Shown here: one piece after another, positions 1 to 7,583 of the stretch | How positions within the stretch are numbered: position 1 is the stretch's first letter | Layout: every line of letters begins with the position of its first letter | NCBI GenBank assembly: GCA_021816775.1 | Contig: JAKAXA010000003.1 | Location: forward strand, 1 to 64,000 | DNA: 64,000 nucleotides | Reading direction: 5' to 3' | DNA from: Pseudomonadota bacterium | GTDB taxonomy: Bacteria > Pseudomonadota > Gammaproteobacteria > Steroidobacterales > Steroidobacteraceae | Program-made: the position numbers and the translations under genes | The notes under the pieces: generated by a model | The model's database searches: none | The model's input: only the letters and a program-made list of their open reading frames with translations | What the model was told of the DNA's origin: nothing

Positions 1-1128
1 GCGCACCTCGGGGAGACGTGACATGAAGCGCTTGCGCCACGCCTGGAGGGTGCGGGCGTAGGAATCGCCGAAGTCCTCGAGCGCCACCAGAGCCATGTCG
101 CTCGCGCGGGTCTTGGCGCTCAGTAGGGCGCTCAGGGAGGGGATGAAGCTTCCCGGGAATACGTGGCGCTTGATGAAATCCACCGTGCGCAGCGCCTGCT
201 CGTAGCGGTGGTCCTCGATGGTGATTGCCTGCAGCACCGCCAATCCATGCGGCTGCAGCAGCCGCCCGAGCGTCGCAAAGTATTCCTCGAGATGATCGGC
301 GCCCACCGCCTCGATCATCTCGATGGACACCAGCTTGTCGTAGCGGCCGGTGAGCTCGCGGTAATCCTCGAGCAGCACATCGATGCGCTGCTGCAGCCCG
401 GCAGCGCGAATCCGCTCGCGGGCGAGCTCATACTGCCGCCGGGAGATCGTGGTGGTGGTGACGCGGCAGCCGTAGTGACGCGCCGCGTGCAGGGCGAAGC
501 CGCCCCAGCCGGTGCCGATCTCGAGCAGGTGATCGTTGCTGGTGAGCGCGAGTCTGCGACACACGGTCTCGAGCTTGCGTGTCGAGGCGACCTCGAGTGT
601 GTCGGGGTCGCTCGACCACAGCGCCGACGAGTACATCATGTCCGCCGATAGAAACAGCCCGAAGAACTCGTTGCTGAGGTCATAGTGCGCGGCGATGTTG
701 CGCCGGCTGCCGCCGCGGGTGTTGCCGCGGGTCGCGTGCCAGAGGCGGCGCAGCGCGCCGGCGAGGCTCGCGCCGCCGGACTCGAGCCCATCGAGCAGCT
801 CGCGGTTGCGCACCAGCAGCTGCACCAGCGCGACGAGCGCATCGGACTCGTTGAGCCCGCTCGCGCGGCAGCGCCACAGGCCGTCCATGTACGCCTCGCC
901 TGCCCCCACACTGCCGCCGGCGGCGACGGCGCGATAGAACGCGGGGTCCAGCACCTCGAGGCGGACGCTGGGCCCATCGGCACCTGAGCCGATTGTGGTC
1001 ACTGCGCCCGCATCGCACAGCTCGAGGCGGCCGTGGCGCAGCGCGCCCAGGCGCGACAGGAGCCGCGCGCGCAGGAATCGGTCGAGTGCGTGCCTGCGCG
1101 GACGCATCACAGCGGCGGCAGTACTCAT
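1..1128 (-). CDS. Cyclopropane/methyl fatty-acyl-phospholipid synthase family methyltransferase (3' end outside window)
   Basis: SAM-dependent methyltransferase of the Cfa/UfaA1 family, which adds a methyl or methylene carbon to the double bond of an unsaturated acyl chain in membrane phospholipid. Reading from ATG at 1128, the visible part shows HYDLSNEFFGLF, the SAM-binding loop LEIGTGWGGFA, SIEMIEAVG and RHVFPGSFIPS, all family hallmarks. The frame is open to base 1, so about 376 codons are visible and the end is cut by the window edge. The ATG overlaps the stop of the upstream DUF1365 gene by 4 bp, so it is the last visible gene of an operon with desaturase, FAD protein and DUF1365. Whether the product is a cyclopropane, a 10-methyl or a furan-precursor fatty acid cannot be told from sequence. 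Confidence 0.93.
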   Translation of the reverse strand, partial: MSTAAAVMRPRRHALDRFLRARLLSRLGALRHGRLELCDAGAVTTIGSGADGPSVRLEVLDPAFYRAVAAGGSVGAGEAYMDGLWRCRASGLNESDALVALVQLLVRNRELLDGLESGGASLAGALRRLWHATRGNTRGGSRRNIAAHYDLSNEFFGLFLSADMMYSSALWSSDPDTLEVASTRKLETVCRRLALTSNDHLLEIGTGWGGFALHAARHYGCRVTTTTISRRQYELARERIRAAGLQQRIDVLLEDYRELTGRYDKLVSIEMIEAVGADHLEEYFATLGRLLQPHGLAVLQAITIEDHRYEQALRTVDFIKRHVFPGSFIPSLSALLSAKTRASDMALVALEDFGDSYARTLQAWRKRFMSRLPEVR

Positions 1129-1913
1129 AGGCTTCCTCTGAGTCGTGATGAATGCTGCGGATGCCCGTAGACGGGCGCGCGCTTCAACCACAGGCGCAGC
1201 GCCTGCCAATAGATCGCGCCGATCACCTGCGTGCTCATCAGGGGGTAACGCCACAGCACGCGCGCCAGGCTTGCGCTCGTGAGCGGACGGCGGGTCAGCT
1301 CCAGATTGGCCGCGAGCTCCGGTTGAGCGCCGCGCCTGACCGACATGTGCACGCGCAGGCGCTCCTCGGGTGCGCTGAGGCGCCATAGGTAGCGCCGCTC
1401 GAGCGGCAGGAACGGCGAGACGTGGAAGGTCTTCTGGAAGTCCCATTGCCAGAGCGTGCCGCGGCGCTGCGCGCCGGCGATCGGCAGCACGTAGGCGTGG
1501 CGCTCGTTCCATGGCGTATTGGTGATCTCGGCGATGATCGCCTCGAGCGCACCGGCGCCATCGTGGCAGTAGTAGAAGCTCACTGGGTTGAATACGTAGC
1601 CGGCGTAGCGCAGGTGCGTCAGCAGCCGCACCGCCCCCGTAGGGCGCACTCCGGTCTCGCGTTCGACCAGCGCGCGCGCCGCCTCCGCGAGTGGCAGGGA
1701 CGCTGGCGCGAGGTAATCGCTGCGACGGAACTCGGCCAGGTTGCGGCCCCGGAACGACCACAGCCAGCGCCCGGCAAACACCTGTTCGAGTTCGTCGAGA
1801 TCGAGGCACAGCTGTGCGATGCGGTAGGCGAACGCGTGCCGCCGCGGCGCTAGGCGCCAATGGCGCACCGTGCCCTCGTATACCGCGCTGTTGAGCGCGC
1901 GCGCGCCGCTCAC
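1125..1913 (-). CDS. DUF1365 family protein
   Basis: Member of the DUF1365 family (262 aa), whose biochemical function is not established but which travels with Cfa-like enzymes and FAD oxidoreductases in lipid-modification clusters. Recognisable stretches are RHAFAYRI near the N-terminus, YVFNPVSFYYCHD, NTPWNERHAYVLP and KTFHVSPF. I place the start at GTG 1913 because this GTGA overlaps the TGA of the upstream FAD gene by 4 bp, the same coupling used at the next junction. An upstream ATG at 2258 would bury 115 codons in the FAD gene and is rejected. It probably assists the reaction of the neighbouring Cfa-like enzyme, by context only. Confidence 0.9.
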   Translation of the reverse strand: MSGARALNSAVYEGTVRHWRLAPRRHAFAYRIAQLCLDLDELEQVFAGRWLWSFRGRNLAEFRRSDYLAPASLPLAEAARALVERETGVRPTGAVRLLTHLRYAGYVFNPVSFYYCHDGAGALEAIIAEITNTPWNERHAYVLPIAGAQRRGTLWQWDFQKTFHVSPFLPLERRYLWRLSAPEERLRVHMSVRRGAQPELAANLELTRRPLTSASLARVLWRYPLMSTQVIGAIYWQALRLWLKRAPVYGHPQHSSRLRGSL

Positions 1914-3175
1914 GCGGCGCTCCTGCGCTCGCGAGCGCAGCGCGCATCGAGCGCCTCGGCCACGGCAAGCGCGCTGCGCATGCCGTCTTCGTGAAATCCC
2001 CAGCCCCAGTACGCGCCGGCGAACCAGGTGCGATTGACGCCCTGGATTTCCGCCCGCCTGCGCTGGGCGGTGAGCGCCGCGTGCGTGTGGAGCGGATGTT
2101 CGTAGCGCATCGTGCGCAACACCCTGGCCGGGTCGATCGCCGCGGTGCGGTTGAGGGTCACGATGAACGGTTCGGGCGAGTCGATGCCCTGCAGCAGGTT
2201 CATGCAGTAACTCACCGTGCACGCCGTGCCCGGCTCGCGCGGCACGTGCGCGTTCCACGCGGCCCAGGCCTTGCGCCGCCGGGGCAGCACCGATGCGTCG
2301 GTGTGCAGCACCGCCTCGTTGGGCTGATACGGGATCGCGCCGAGGATGGCGCGCTCGGCCGCGCTCGCGTCCGACAGCAGCGCGAGTGCCTGATCGCTGT
2401 GGCAGGCGAGCACCACGTGATCGAACCGCTCGGCGCCGCCGTCGTAGGCGATGCTGACCCCGTGCGCCTCGCGGCGCACCGCGCGGACCGGGCAGCCTGG
2501 CCGCTCACGCACGCGCCACCGCGCGCGCAGCGCGCGAACATAGCTTGCCGAGCCGCCACGCACCACTCGCCATTCGGGACGGCCCTGAATCGAGAGCATC
2601 TGGTGATTGGCCATGAACTGCACCAGGTAGCGCGCGGGGAACGAAAGAATCCGAGCCGGCGGCGAGGACCACAGCGCCGAGGCCATCGGCACGAGATGAT
2701 CGTCGCGGAACGCGGCACCGTAGCCGCCGGTGGCCAGATACTCCCCGAGCGTAGGCCCCGGGCCCTCACCCGCGAGCAGCGCCGGCGCCTCGCGATAGAA
2801 GCGCAGCAGATCGCGCACCATGCCGAGAAAGCGCACCGAGAGAAGGTTGCGGCGCTGGCAAAACAGCGTATCGAGACCGGTGGCGTTGTATTCGAGACCG
2901 CTCGCCTCGTTGCGCACCGAGAAGCTCATGGTGGTCGGCTGCGAACCGACCTGAAGCTCATCGAGCAGCGCGCTGAACAGCGGATAGTGGCGCGGACTGA
3001 AGACGATGAATCCGGAGTCGACCGCGTAATCGCCTCCGGCAAGACGCACCGGGTGCGTGTGCGTGTGTCCGCCGAGATAGCCGTTCGCCTCGAACAGCGT
3101 GACCTCGTGCAGGCGCGAGAGCAGCCAGCTCGAGGCGAGTCCGGCGATGCCCGCGCCGACGACCGCGATGCGCAT
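1910..3175 (-). CDS. FAD-dependent oxidoreductase of the amine-oxidase/NAD(P)-binding type
   Basis: Flavoprotein of 421 aa starting directly with the dinucleotide-binding fold (VVGAGIAGLASSWLL, then an acidic residue in LFEANGYLGG), typical of the flavin amine-oxidase/phytoene-desaturase-like family. It ends in a second nucleotide-contact segment, FAGAYWGWGFHEDGMRSA. Homologues sit beside DUF1365 and Cfa-like genes (for example Rv0449c next to ufaA1 in Mycobacterium tuberculosis), where a role in acyl-chain modification, perhaps reduction of a methylene intermediate, is suspected. It starts 5 bp after the desaturase stop and overlaps the next gene by 4 bp, so translation is probably coupled. 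Substrate unknown. Confidence 0.9.
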   Translation of the reverse strand: MRIAVVGAGIAGLASSWLLSRLHEVTLFEANGYLGGHTHTHPVRLAGGDYAVDSGFIVFSPRHYPLFSALLDELQVGSQPTTMSFSVRNEASGLEYNATGLDTLFCQRRNLLSVRFLGMVRDLLRFYREAPALLAGEGPGPTLGEYLATGGYGAAFRDDHLVPMASALWSSPPARILSFPARYLVQFMANHQMLSIQGRPEWRVVRGGSASYVRALRARWRVRERPGCPVRAVRREAHGVSIAYDGGAERFDHVVLACHSDQALALLSDASAAERAILGAIPYQPNEAVLHTDASVLPRRRKAWAAWNAHVPREPGTACTVSYCMNLLQGIDSPEPFIVTLNRTAAIDPARVLRTMRYEHPLHTHAALTAQRRRAEIQGVNRTWFAGAYWGWGFHEDGMRSALAVAEALDARCARERRSAA

Positions 3176-3179
3176 ATGG

Positions 3180-4142
3180 CTAGCGCCTCGCCCGCGCCAG
3201 CACGCGCGCCGGCAGCGGGCGCAGTTCGCTGATCAGCCCGAGGGCGGCGAGCAGCCGCAGTCCGTACCAGGTCAGATCGATCTCCCACCAGCGAAATCCC
3301 TGACGCGCGGTGCCCGGGTACCGGTGATGGTTGTTGTGCCAGCCCTCGCCGAAGGTCAGCAGCGCGAGCAGGAGGTTGTTGCGGCTGTCGTCGCGGGTGG
3401 CGAAGCGGCGCGAGCCCCAGCGGTGCGCCAGGGAGTTGATGGTGACGGTGGCGTGAAACAGTGCCACCGTGGAGATGCAGAACCCCCAGACCAGCAGCTG
3501 CGGGCCGTCGGCGCCGAGCCGCGGCGCGAGCCGGTGCAGCGCGGCGCCGAGCGCCAGGAGCGCCGCGGCGAGCAGGGCCGGCACGGCGATGTCATAGCGG
3601 TCGAGCCAGCGCAGCTCGGGGTAGCGGGCCAGATCCGGCACGCGCTTGAAGTCGGTGCGGAAGGCCCGCCGGGTGAGGAACCACCCCATGTGGCTCCAGA
3701 GAAAGCCGTGAACGCGCGGGGAGTGCGGATCGAGGGGAGTGTCGGCGTCGCGGTGATGGTTGCGATGATGCGCGGCCCACCACAACGGCCCACGCTGCAC
3801 GCAGGCCGCGCCGATGATCGCAAAGAGCAGCTGCACCGGGCGGGAGGCGCGGAAGGTGCGATGCGAGAAGCCGCGGTGATAGAAGCCGGTGAGCGCGAAC
3901 ATGCGCACCGCGTACAACGCGCCGGCCACGGCGAGTGCCGTGCCCGACACGCCCGTCCAGATGACCGCCAGACACCCGGCGTGCAGCCCGATAAACGGGG
4001 CGGCGCGCAGCCAGTCGATGCGATCGGCACTCGCCGCCTCGAGCGCTGCGCCGCTCTCGCGGGTGTCGAACCAGTGTCGCAGCGTCTGCCGGCGCGGCGG
4101 GCGGCTCGTGCCGGCGGGGGCGGGCTGTGGGTACGCGCTCAT
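3180..4142 (-). CDS. Membrane fatty acid (acyl-CoA delta-9 type) desaturase
   Basis: Integral membrane di-iron desaturase of 320 aa that introduces a double bond into an acyl chain, the likely substrate supply for the Cfa-like methylase downstream. The three histidine clusters are all present: HRGFSHR, HHRNHH and WHNNHHRYP. Hydrophobic segments lie between them in the usual order for the acyl-CoA desaturase/OLE1 family, and the length is normal. It is the first gene of the lipid operon, separated from the anti-sigma gene by 90 bp that holds a candidate ECF promoter. No strong ribosome-binding site precedes the ATG. Confidence 0.92.
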   Translation of the reverse strand: MSAYPQPAPAGTSRPPRRQTLRHWFDTRESGAALEAASADRIDWLRAAPFIGLHAGCLAVIWTGVSGTALAVAGALYAVRMFALTGFYHRGFSHRTFRASRPVQLLFAIIGAACVQRGPLWWAAHHRNHHRDADTPLDPHSPRVHGFLWSHMGWFLTRRAFRTDFKRVPDLARYPELRWLDRYDIAVPALLAAALLALGAALHRLAPRLGADGPQLLVWGFCISTVALFHATVTINSLAHRWGSRRFATRDDSRNNLLLALLTFGEGWHNNHHRYPGTARQGFRWWEIDLTWYGLRLLAALGLISELRPLPARVLARARR

Positions 4143-4172
4143 CGTAAGGCACCATCGGTGAGTGTGGTGCTC

Positions 4173-4201
4173 TATACGGAGCGGGCACGCTTTTGGATGC
4201 A
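4173..4201 (-). promoter_or_regulatory. Candidate ECF-sigma promoter for the lipid operon
   Basis: On the minus strand TGCATCC (4201-4195), a 16-base spacer and CGTATA (4178-4173) lie about 30 bases before the desaturase ATG. A similar CCATCC occurs upstream of the sigma gene itself (GCCATCC, 5717-5711). The pairing of a CATCC-type -35 with a CGTAT-like -10 is a plausible ECF promoter, but it rests on two sites only. Confidence 0.35.
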
Positions 4202-4232
4202 GGCGCCGGTGCGCCCGCAGCCCTCGGCCGGG

Positions 4233-5009
4233 TCAGGCCGGGCGGTGCCGGGATCTCAAGAGGCGCAGCGCCGTGGCGGGCGCCGGGGCGGCGCTCGCCG
4301 CGCCGATCGCGCCGGCGGCGATGACCGGCCCGGTGGGCTGCCCGGTGGGTGATCCGCCCCGGGGCTCGATGGAAACCGCGAGCCGGGCGGTCGGCCCGAG
4401 GCGCTCGACGAGGCTCGCGCGCAGCGCCAGGGTGATGGGTGCGCGTGTGGAGATGAGGCCGACGGCCATTGGCCGCCCGCCATGCGGAATCAGCCACAGT
4501 TCGGGCGTGCGGCCGGGCCGCACCGGCTGCGGGGCCGCCGGCACCACGATCATGCGGGCCTTGCCGATGTCCATCGTGGCCGTCCATCCGACCTGTCCGT
4601 CGGTTTCCGTGATGGTGGCGGCCATGTAGGGGATGGCCGGCGCGGGCGGGCGGCTGACGAGGATGAACACCAGCGCGGCACAGGCGGCCGCAAGCAGTGC
4701 GCCGGTGCCCAGGGTCAGCCAATGCCACAGCCGCAGGTTCATCCACAGCCCGCCGCTCGCGCGGCCGGCCGGCACGTCGAATTCCACAGCCGTGCGGATC
4801 CGCTGCCAGAGCCGCTCCGGCGGCATCTGCGGCGCCACTTCCTCCGCCAGCGGCAGCAGGCGCCGGCGCCACTGCATCTCAGCCGCCGCCGCGGCGCTGC
4901 TCGAGGCCAGTTGCTGCTCGACCGCGGCGCGCGCGTCGGCATCGAGCACCCCGAGCACGTACTCGGCGTAGCGCAGGTCGCCATCATCCTCGTTGGCCGG
5001 AGTAGTCAT
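4233..5009 (-). CDS. RskA-like anti-sigma factor
   Basis: Membrane anti-sigma factor of 258 aa. The N-terminal ~85 residues are the cytoplasmic sigma-binding part (RYAEYVLGVLDADARAAVE, then a PERLWQRI stretch). A single membrane helix follows at about 92-116 (LTLGTGALLAAACAALVFIL). The rest is an extracytoplasmic RskA domain with the VGWTATMD and LWLIPHGGRP segments typical of anti-sigma-K factors. There is no zinc-binding HxxxCxxC motif, so it is not a ChrR-type regulator. It overlaps the sigma gene by 4 bp, the normal pairing for a sigma/anti-sigma couple, and is expected to be released by regulated proteolysis. Confidence 0.9.
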   Translation of the reverse strand: MTTPANEDDGDLRYAEYVLGVLDADARAAVEQQLASSSAAAAAEMQWRRRLLPLAEEVAPQMPPERLWQRIRTAVEFDVPAGRASGGLWMNLRLWHWLTLGTGALLAAACAALVFILVSRPPAPAIPYMAATITETDGQVGWTATMDIGKARMIVVPAAPQPVRPGRTPELWLIPHGGRPMAVGLISTRAPITLALRASLVERLGPTARLAVSIEPRGGSPTGQPTGPVIAAGAIGAASAAPAPATALRLLRSRHRPA

Positions 5010-5563
5010 GTCTCAAGGCACGTGCGCAGTTGCAGCAGGGCGCGGCGGATCCAGCTCTTCATCGTCGCGAGCGGTACCTGACAGCGTATCGCCAGTTCGT
5101 TATACGTTGCGCCGGTGAAGAAGGCTTCACGCACCGAGCGGCTGTGCTTGGGGTCAAGCTGATCCAGACAGCGCTCGAGGCGCCGGTAATCCTCGCTCGC
5201 CTCGGCGCGCGCGGCCGGTCCGCGGCCCTCATCGGGCAAGCGCTCGAGGTCGAGAGCATCGGCGTTGGTGTCCGGGCGGCGTTGGCGCAGCCGGTCGATC
5301 GCCCGGTTGCGCACCAGTGTGGTGAGCCAGGTGCCGGCGCCGGCAACAGCGGGATTGTAGCCATCGGCCCGGCGCCAGATGGCAATGAACGCCTCCTGCA
5401 GCACCTCCTCCGCTTCGCCGCGATCGCGCATCATGCGTACGCATAGCCCGAACAGGCGCGGTGCGGTCCGTCGGTACAGTTCGGCGAATGCGGCGCGGTC
5501 GCGCATCGCGGTGCGAGCCAGGAGCTGCTCGAGCGTGACGGTCTCGGTGGATGTGTCGTTCAT
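5006..5563 (-). CDS. ECF RNA polymerase sigma factor (SigK-like)
   Basis: Extracytoplasmic-function sigma factor of 185 aa. Region 2 (FAELYRRTAPRLFGLCVRMM through TWLTTLVRNRAIDRLRQRR) contacts the -10, and region 4 (LDPKHSRSVREAFFTGATY and QVPLATMKSWIRRALLQLR) is the -35-binding helix-turn-helix. The start is ATG 5563, which gives a normal ECF length; longer readings run into non-coding sequence. Its partner is the overlapping RskA-like anti-sigma gene, and the likely regulon is the downstream desaturase-FAD-DUF1365-Cfa operon. The combination resembles the sigK-rskA locus of mycobacteria. Confidence 0.94.
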   Translation of the reverse strand: MNDTSTETVTLEQLLARTAMRDRAAFAELYRRTAPRLFGLCVRMMRDRGEAEEVLQEAFIAIWRRADGYNPAVAGAGTWLTTLVRNRAIDRLRQRRPDTNADALDLERLPDEGRGPAARAEASEDYRRLERCLDQLDPKHSRSVREAFFTGATYNELAIRCQVPLATMKSWIRRALLQLRTCLET

Positions 5564-5966
5564 CAGCTGACCGCGCTGCGGCGCCTGCCGTGTGGGTCGG
5601 GCTGCGGGCCGACTCTCGCTCCGCCGGATTGACGGCGTCAACCGGACCCGGCGATTCTCACGAATATTCCGGGCGCTTTCAAGCATACTGCCGAGCCACC
5701 GCTCGCGCACGGATGGCGAGTCGGTACATTCCGCAGCCGGTGACACGCAAGCCCGCATTTCCGGCGCCCGCGCTCCTGTACTACTCTTTCGTTGCCATGG
5801 CAGAGGCGGCCACAGTGTCCCGCGCGGATACGGCGCCTGCCGGCGCCGGGTGCCGGCACGCCGGCTCGCACGCTCGTAGCGCACGCGCGAGTGCGCCAAT
5901 GGCCGCGATCGGGTCCGCTGCGCCCGCAGGAGCGGCAGCGCGGGACCGCACTACCGGAGGATGGAA
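5564..5966. other. 403-bp divergent intergenic region between the sigma gene and cydA
   Basis: No gene supported. It contains a minus-strand GCCATCC (5717-5711) that could be the -35 of an autoregulated sigma promoter, a perfect 13-bp palindrome at 5629-5641, and several GC-rich inverted repeats near 5830-5870. The ribosome-binding site of cydA (GGAGG, 5956-5960) closes it. I found no FNR-type box in front of cydA. Confidence 0.6.
5629..5641. repeat. Perfect 13-bp palindrome TTGACGGCGTCAA
   Basis: Inverted repeat TTGAC-GGC-GTCAA located 66 bp before the sigma-factor start. It resembles a Crp/Fnr-type half-site pair but has a 3-base rather than a 4-base spacer, so FNR binding is doubtful. It could be an operator for an unknown dimeric regulator. 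Confidence 0.35.
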
Positions 5967-7580
5967 ATGATGGTCAACGGAACCGTTGTTGCTCTGTCGC
6001 GCATCCAGTTCGCCGCCACCGCGCTGTATCACTTTCTGTTCGTGCCGCTGACGCTCGGGCTGAGCTTCCTGCTCGCCGCGATGGAGACCGTCTACGTCAC
6101 CACCGGCAAGCCGATCTACAAGGACATGGCCCGCTTCTGGGGCAAGCTTCTGATGATCAACTTCGCCCTCGGGGTGGCGACCGGCCTGACCATGGAGTTC
6201 CAGTTCGGCACCAATTGGTCGTTCTATTCCGGTTTCGTCGGCGACATCTTCGGCGCGCCGCTCGCCATCGAGGGTTTGATGGCGTTTTTCATGGAGTCGA
6301 CCTTCATCGGCCTGATGGTGTTCGGCTGGGAGCGCCTCTCCAAGGGCCAGCACCTCGCCGTCACGTGGCTCGTGGCGTTCGGCTCGAACCTCTCGGCGCT
6401 GTGGATCCTGGTCGCCAACAGCTTCATGCAGAATCCCCGGGGCGCGGCGTTCGACCCGCTGACCATGCGCATGCAGCTCACCAGCTTCCCGCAGCTGATC
6501 TTCAATCCCGACGCGCAGTCGAAGTTCGTGCATACCAGCGTCGCCGGCTACGTCACCGCGGCCATCTTCGTTGCCGGCGTCAGCGCGTACTACATGCTGC
6601 ACAAGCGGCACGTCGAGCTCGCCAAGCGCTCCTTCCGCATGGCTGCGCTGTTCGGCGTGCTGGCCACGATTGCCGTGATCACCCTCGGCGATGCGCTCGG
6701 CTTCGTCGATGCCCGAGTGCAGCCGACCAAGCTCGCCGCGATGGAGGGGCTGTGGAAGTCCGAGGCCGCGCCCATGCCCTTCAACCTCATCGCCTTCCCC
6801 AGCCAGGCGCAGCGCAGGAACGTGGCCGACGTGCGCGTGCCGTATCTGCTGTCGCTGCTGGTGACCCATTCGCTCACCGGCACGGTGCCGGGCGCCGATG
6901 CGCTCGAGCGCCAGGCGGTGAGACGGATCAAGGACGGCATTCCGGCGGTGCAGGCGCTGCACGTGCTCGCCAGGAACCCGACGGATGCGGCGGCGCTCGC
7001 CGAGTTCGACGCGCACCGCAAGGATCTCGGCTACGGGTTTCTGCTCGAGCGCTACGCGCCGGATCTGAACGATGCGACTGCGGCGCAGCTCGAGCGGGCC
7101 GCCCGCGACATCATTCCGCCCGTGGCGGCGGTGTTCTGGTCGTTCCGCGTGATGGTGGCGCTCGGGCTGCTGATGCTGGCGTACTTCGTGATCACCGTCC
7201 TGTACACGCTGCGCAACCGGATCCAGCGCAAGACCTGGCTGCTGAAGACGGCGGTGTGGATGATCCCGGTGCCGTTCATCGCCAACGAGGCCGGGTGGCT
7301 CGTGGCCGAGCTCGGCCGCCAGCCCTGGACGGTGTTCGATGTGCTGCCGACGTGGATGAGCGCCTCGACGCACAGCGTGGCGTACATGGCGTTCTCGCTG
7401 ATCGGCTTCGTGGTGCTCTACTCGGTGTTCATCGCCGTCGAGATGTACCTGATGGTGCGGGCCATCCGGCTGGGCCCGGCCGAGCACGGCGATGCCGGCG
7501 GGCCGGGCCCGCAGGTGCGCCCGTCGCTCTCGCCGCGGCCGCTGCCCGCAGCGCCCTACGGCCGCAGACTGGAGGGTTGA
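5967..7580 (+). CDS. cydA: Cytochrome bd ubiquinol oxidase subunit I
   Basis: Haem-bearing subunit of the cytochrome bd quinol oxidase, which reduces O2 to water with high affinity in the inner membrane. Visible signatures are the haem-ligand histidine in LYHFLF (residue 22 from this start), the Q-loop segment with KLAAMEGLW, and GWLVAELGRQPW near the quinol site; about nine membrane helices are apparent. The start is ATG 5967 (or 5970), because GGAGG at 5956-5960 abuts the earlier ATG 5961 and leaves it no spacing. It is first in cydA-cydB-cydX-like-cydD-cydC. The 537-aa length is normal for the family. Confidence 0.97.
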   Translation: MMVNGTVVALSRIQFAATALYHFLFVPLTLGLSFLLAAMETVYVTTGKPIYKDMARFWGKLLMINFALGVATGLTMEFQFGTNWSFYSGFVGDIFGAPLAIEGLMAFFMESTFIGLMVFGWERLSKGQHLAVTWLVAFGSNLSALWILVANSFMQNPRGAAFDPLTMRMQLTSFPQLIFNPDAQSKFVHTSVAGYVTAAIFVAGVSAYYMLHKRHVELAKRSFRMAALFGVLATIAVITLGDALGFVDARVQPTKLAAMEGLWKSEAAPMPFNLIAFPSQAQRRNVADVRVPYLLSLLVTHSLTGTVPGADALERQAVRRIKDGIPAVQALHVLARNPTDAAALAEFDAHRKDLGYGFLLERYAPDLNDATAAQLERAARDIIPPVAAVFWSFRVMVALGLLMLAYFVITVLYTLRNRIQRKTWLLKTAVWMIPVPFIANEAGWLVAELGRQPWTVFDVLPTWMSASTHSVAYMAFSLIGFVVLYSVFIAVEMYLMVRAIRLGPAEHGDAGGPGPQVRPSLSPRPLPAAPYGRRLEG

Positions 7581-7583
7581 GTC

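Noticed and set aside
4233-5009. ChrR-type zinc anti-sigma factor
   Set aside because: The zinc-binding HxxxCxxC motif is absent and a membrane helix plus RskA domain are present.
5564-5966. FNR control of the cyd operon
   Set aside because: No TTGAT-N4-ATCAA-like site lies near the cydA start; the only similar palindrome has the wrong spacer and is over 300 bp away.
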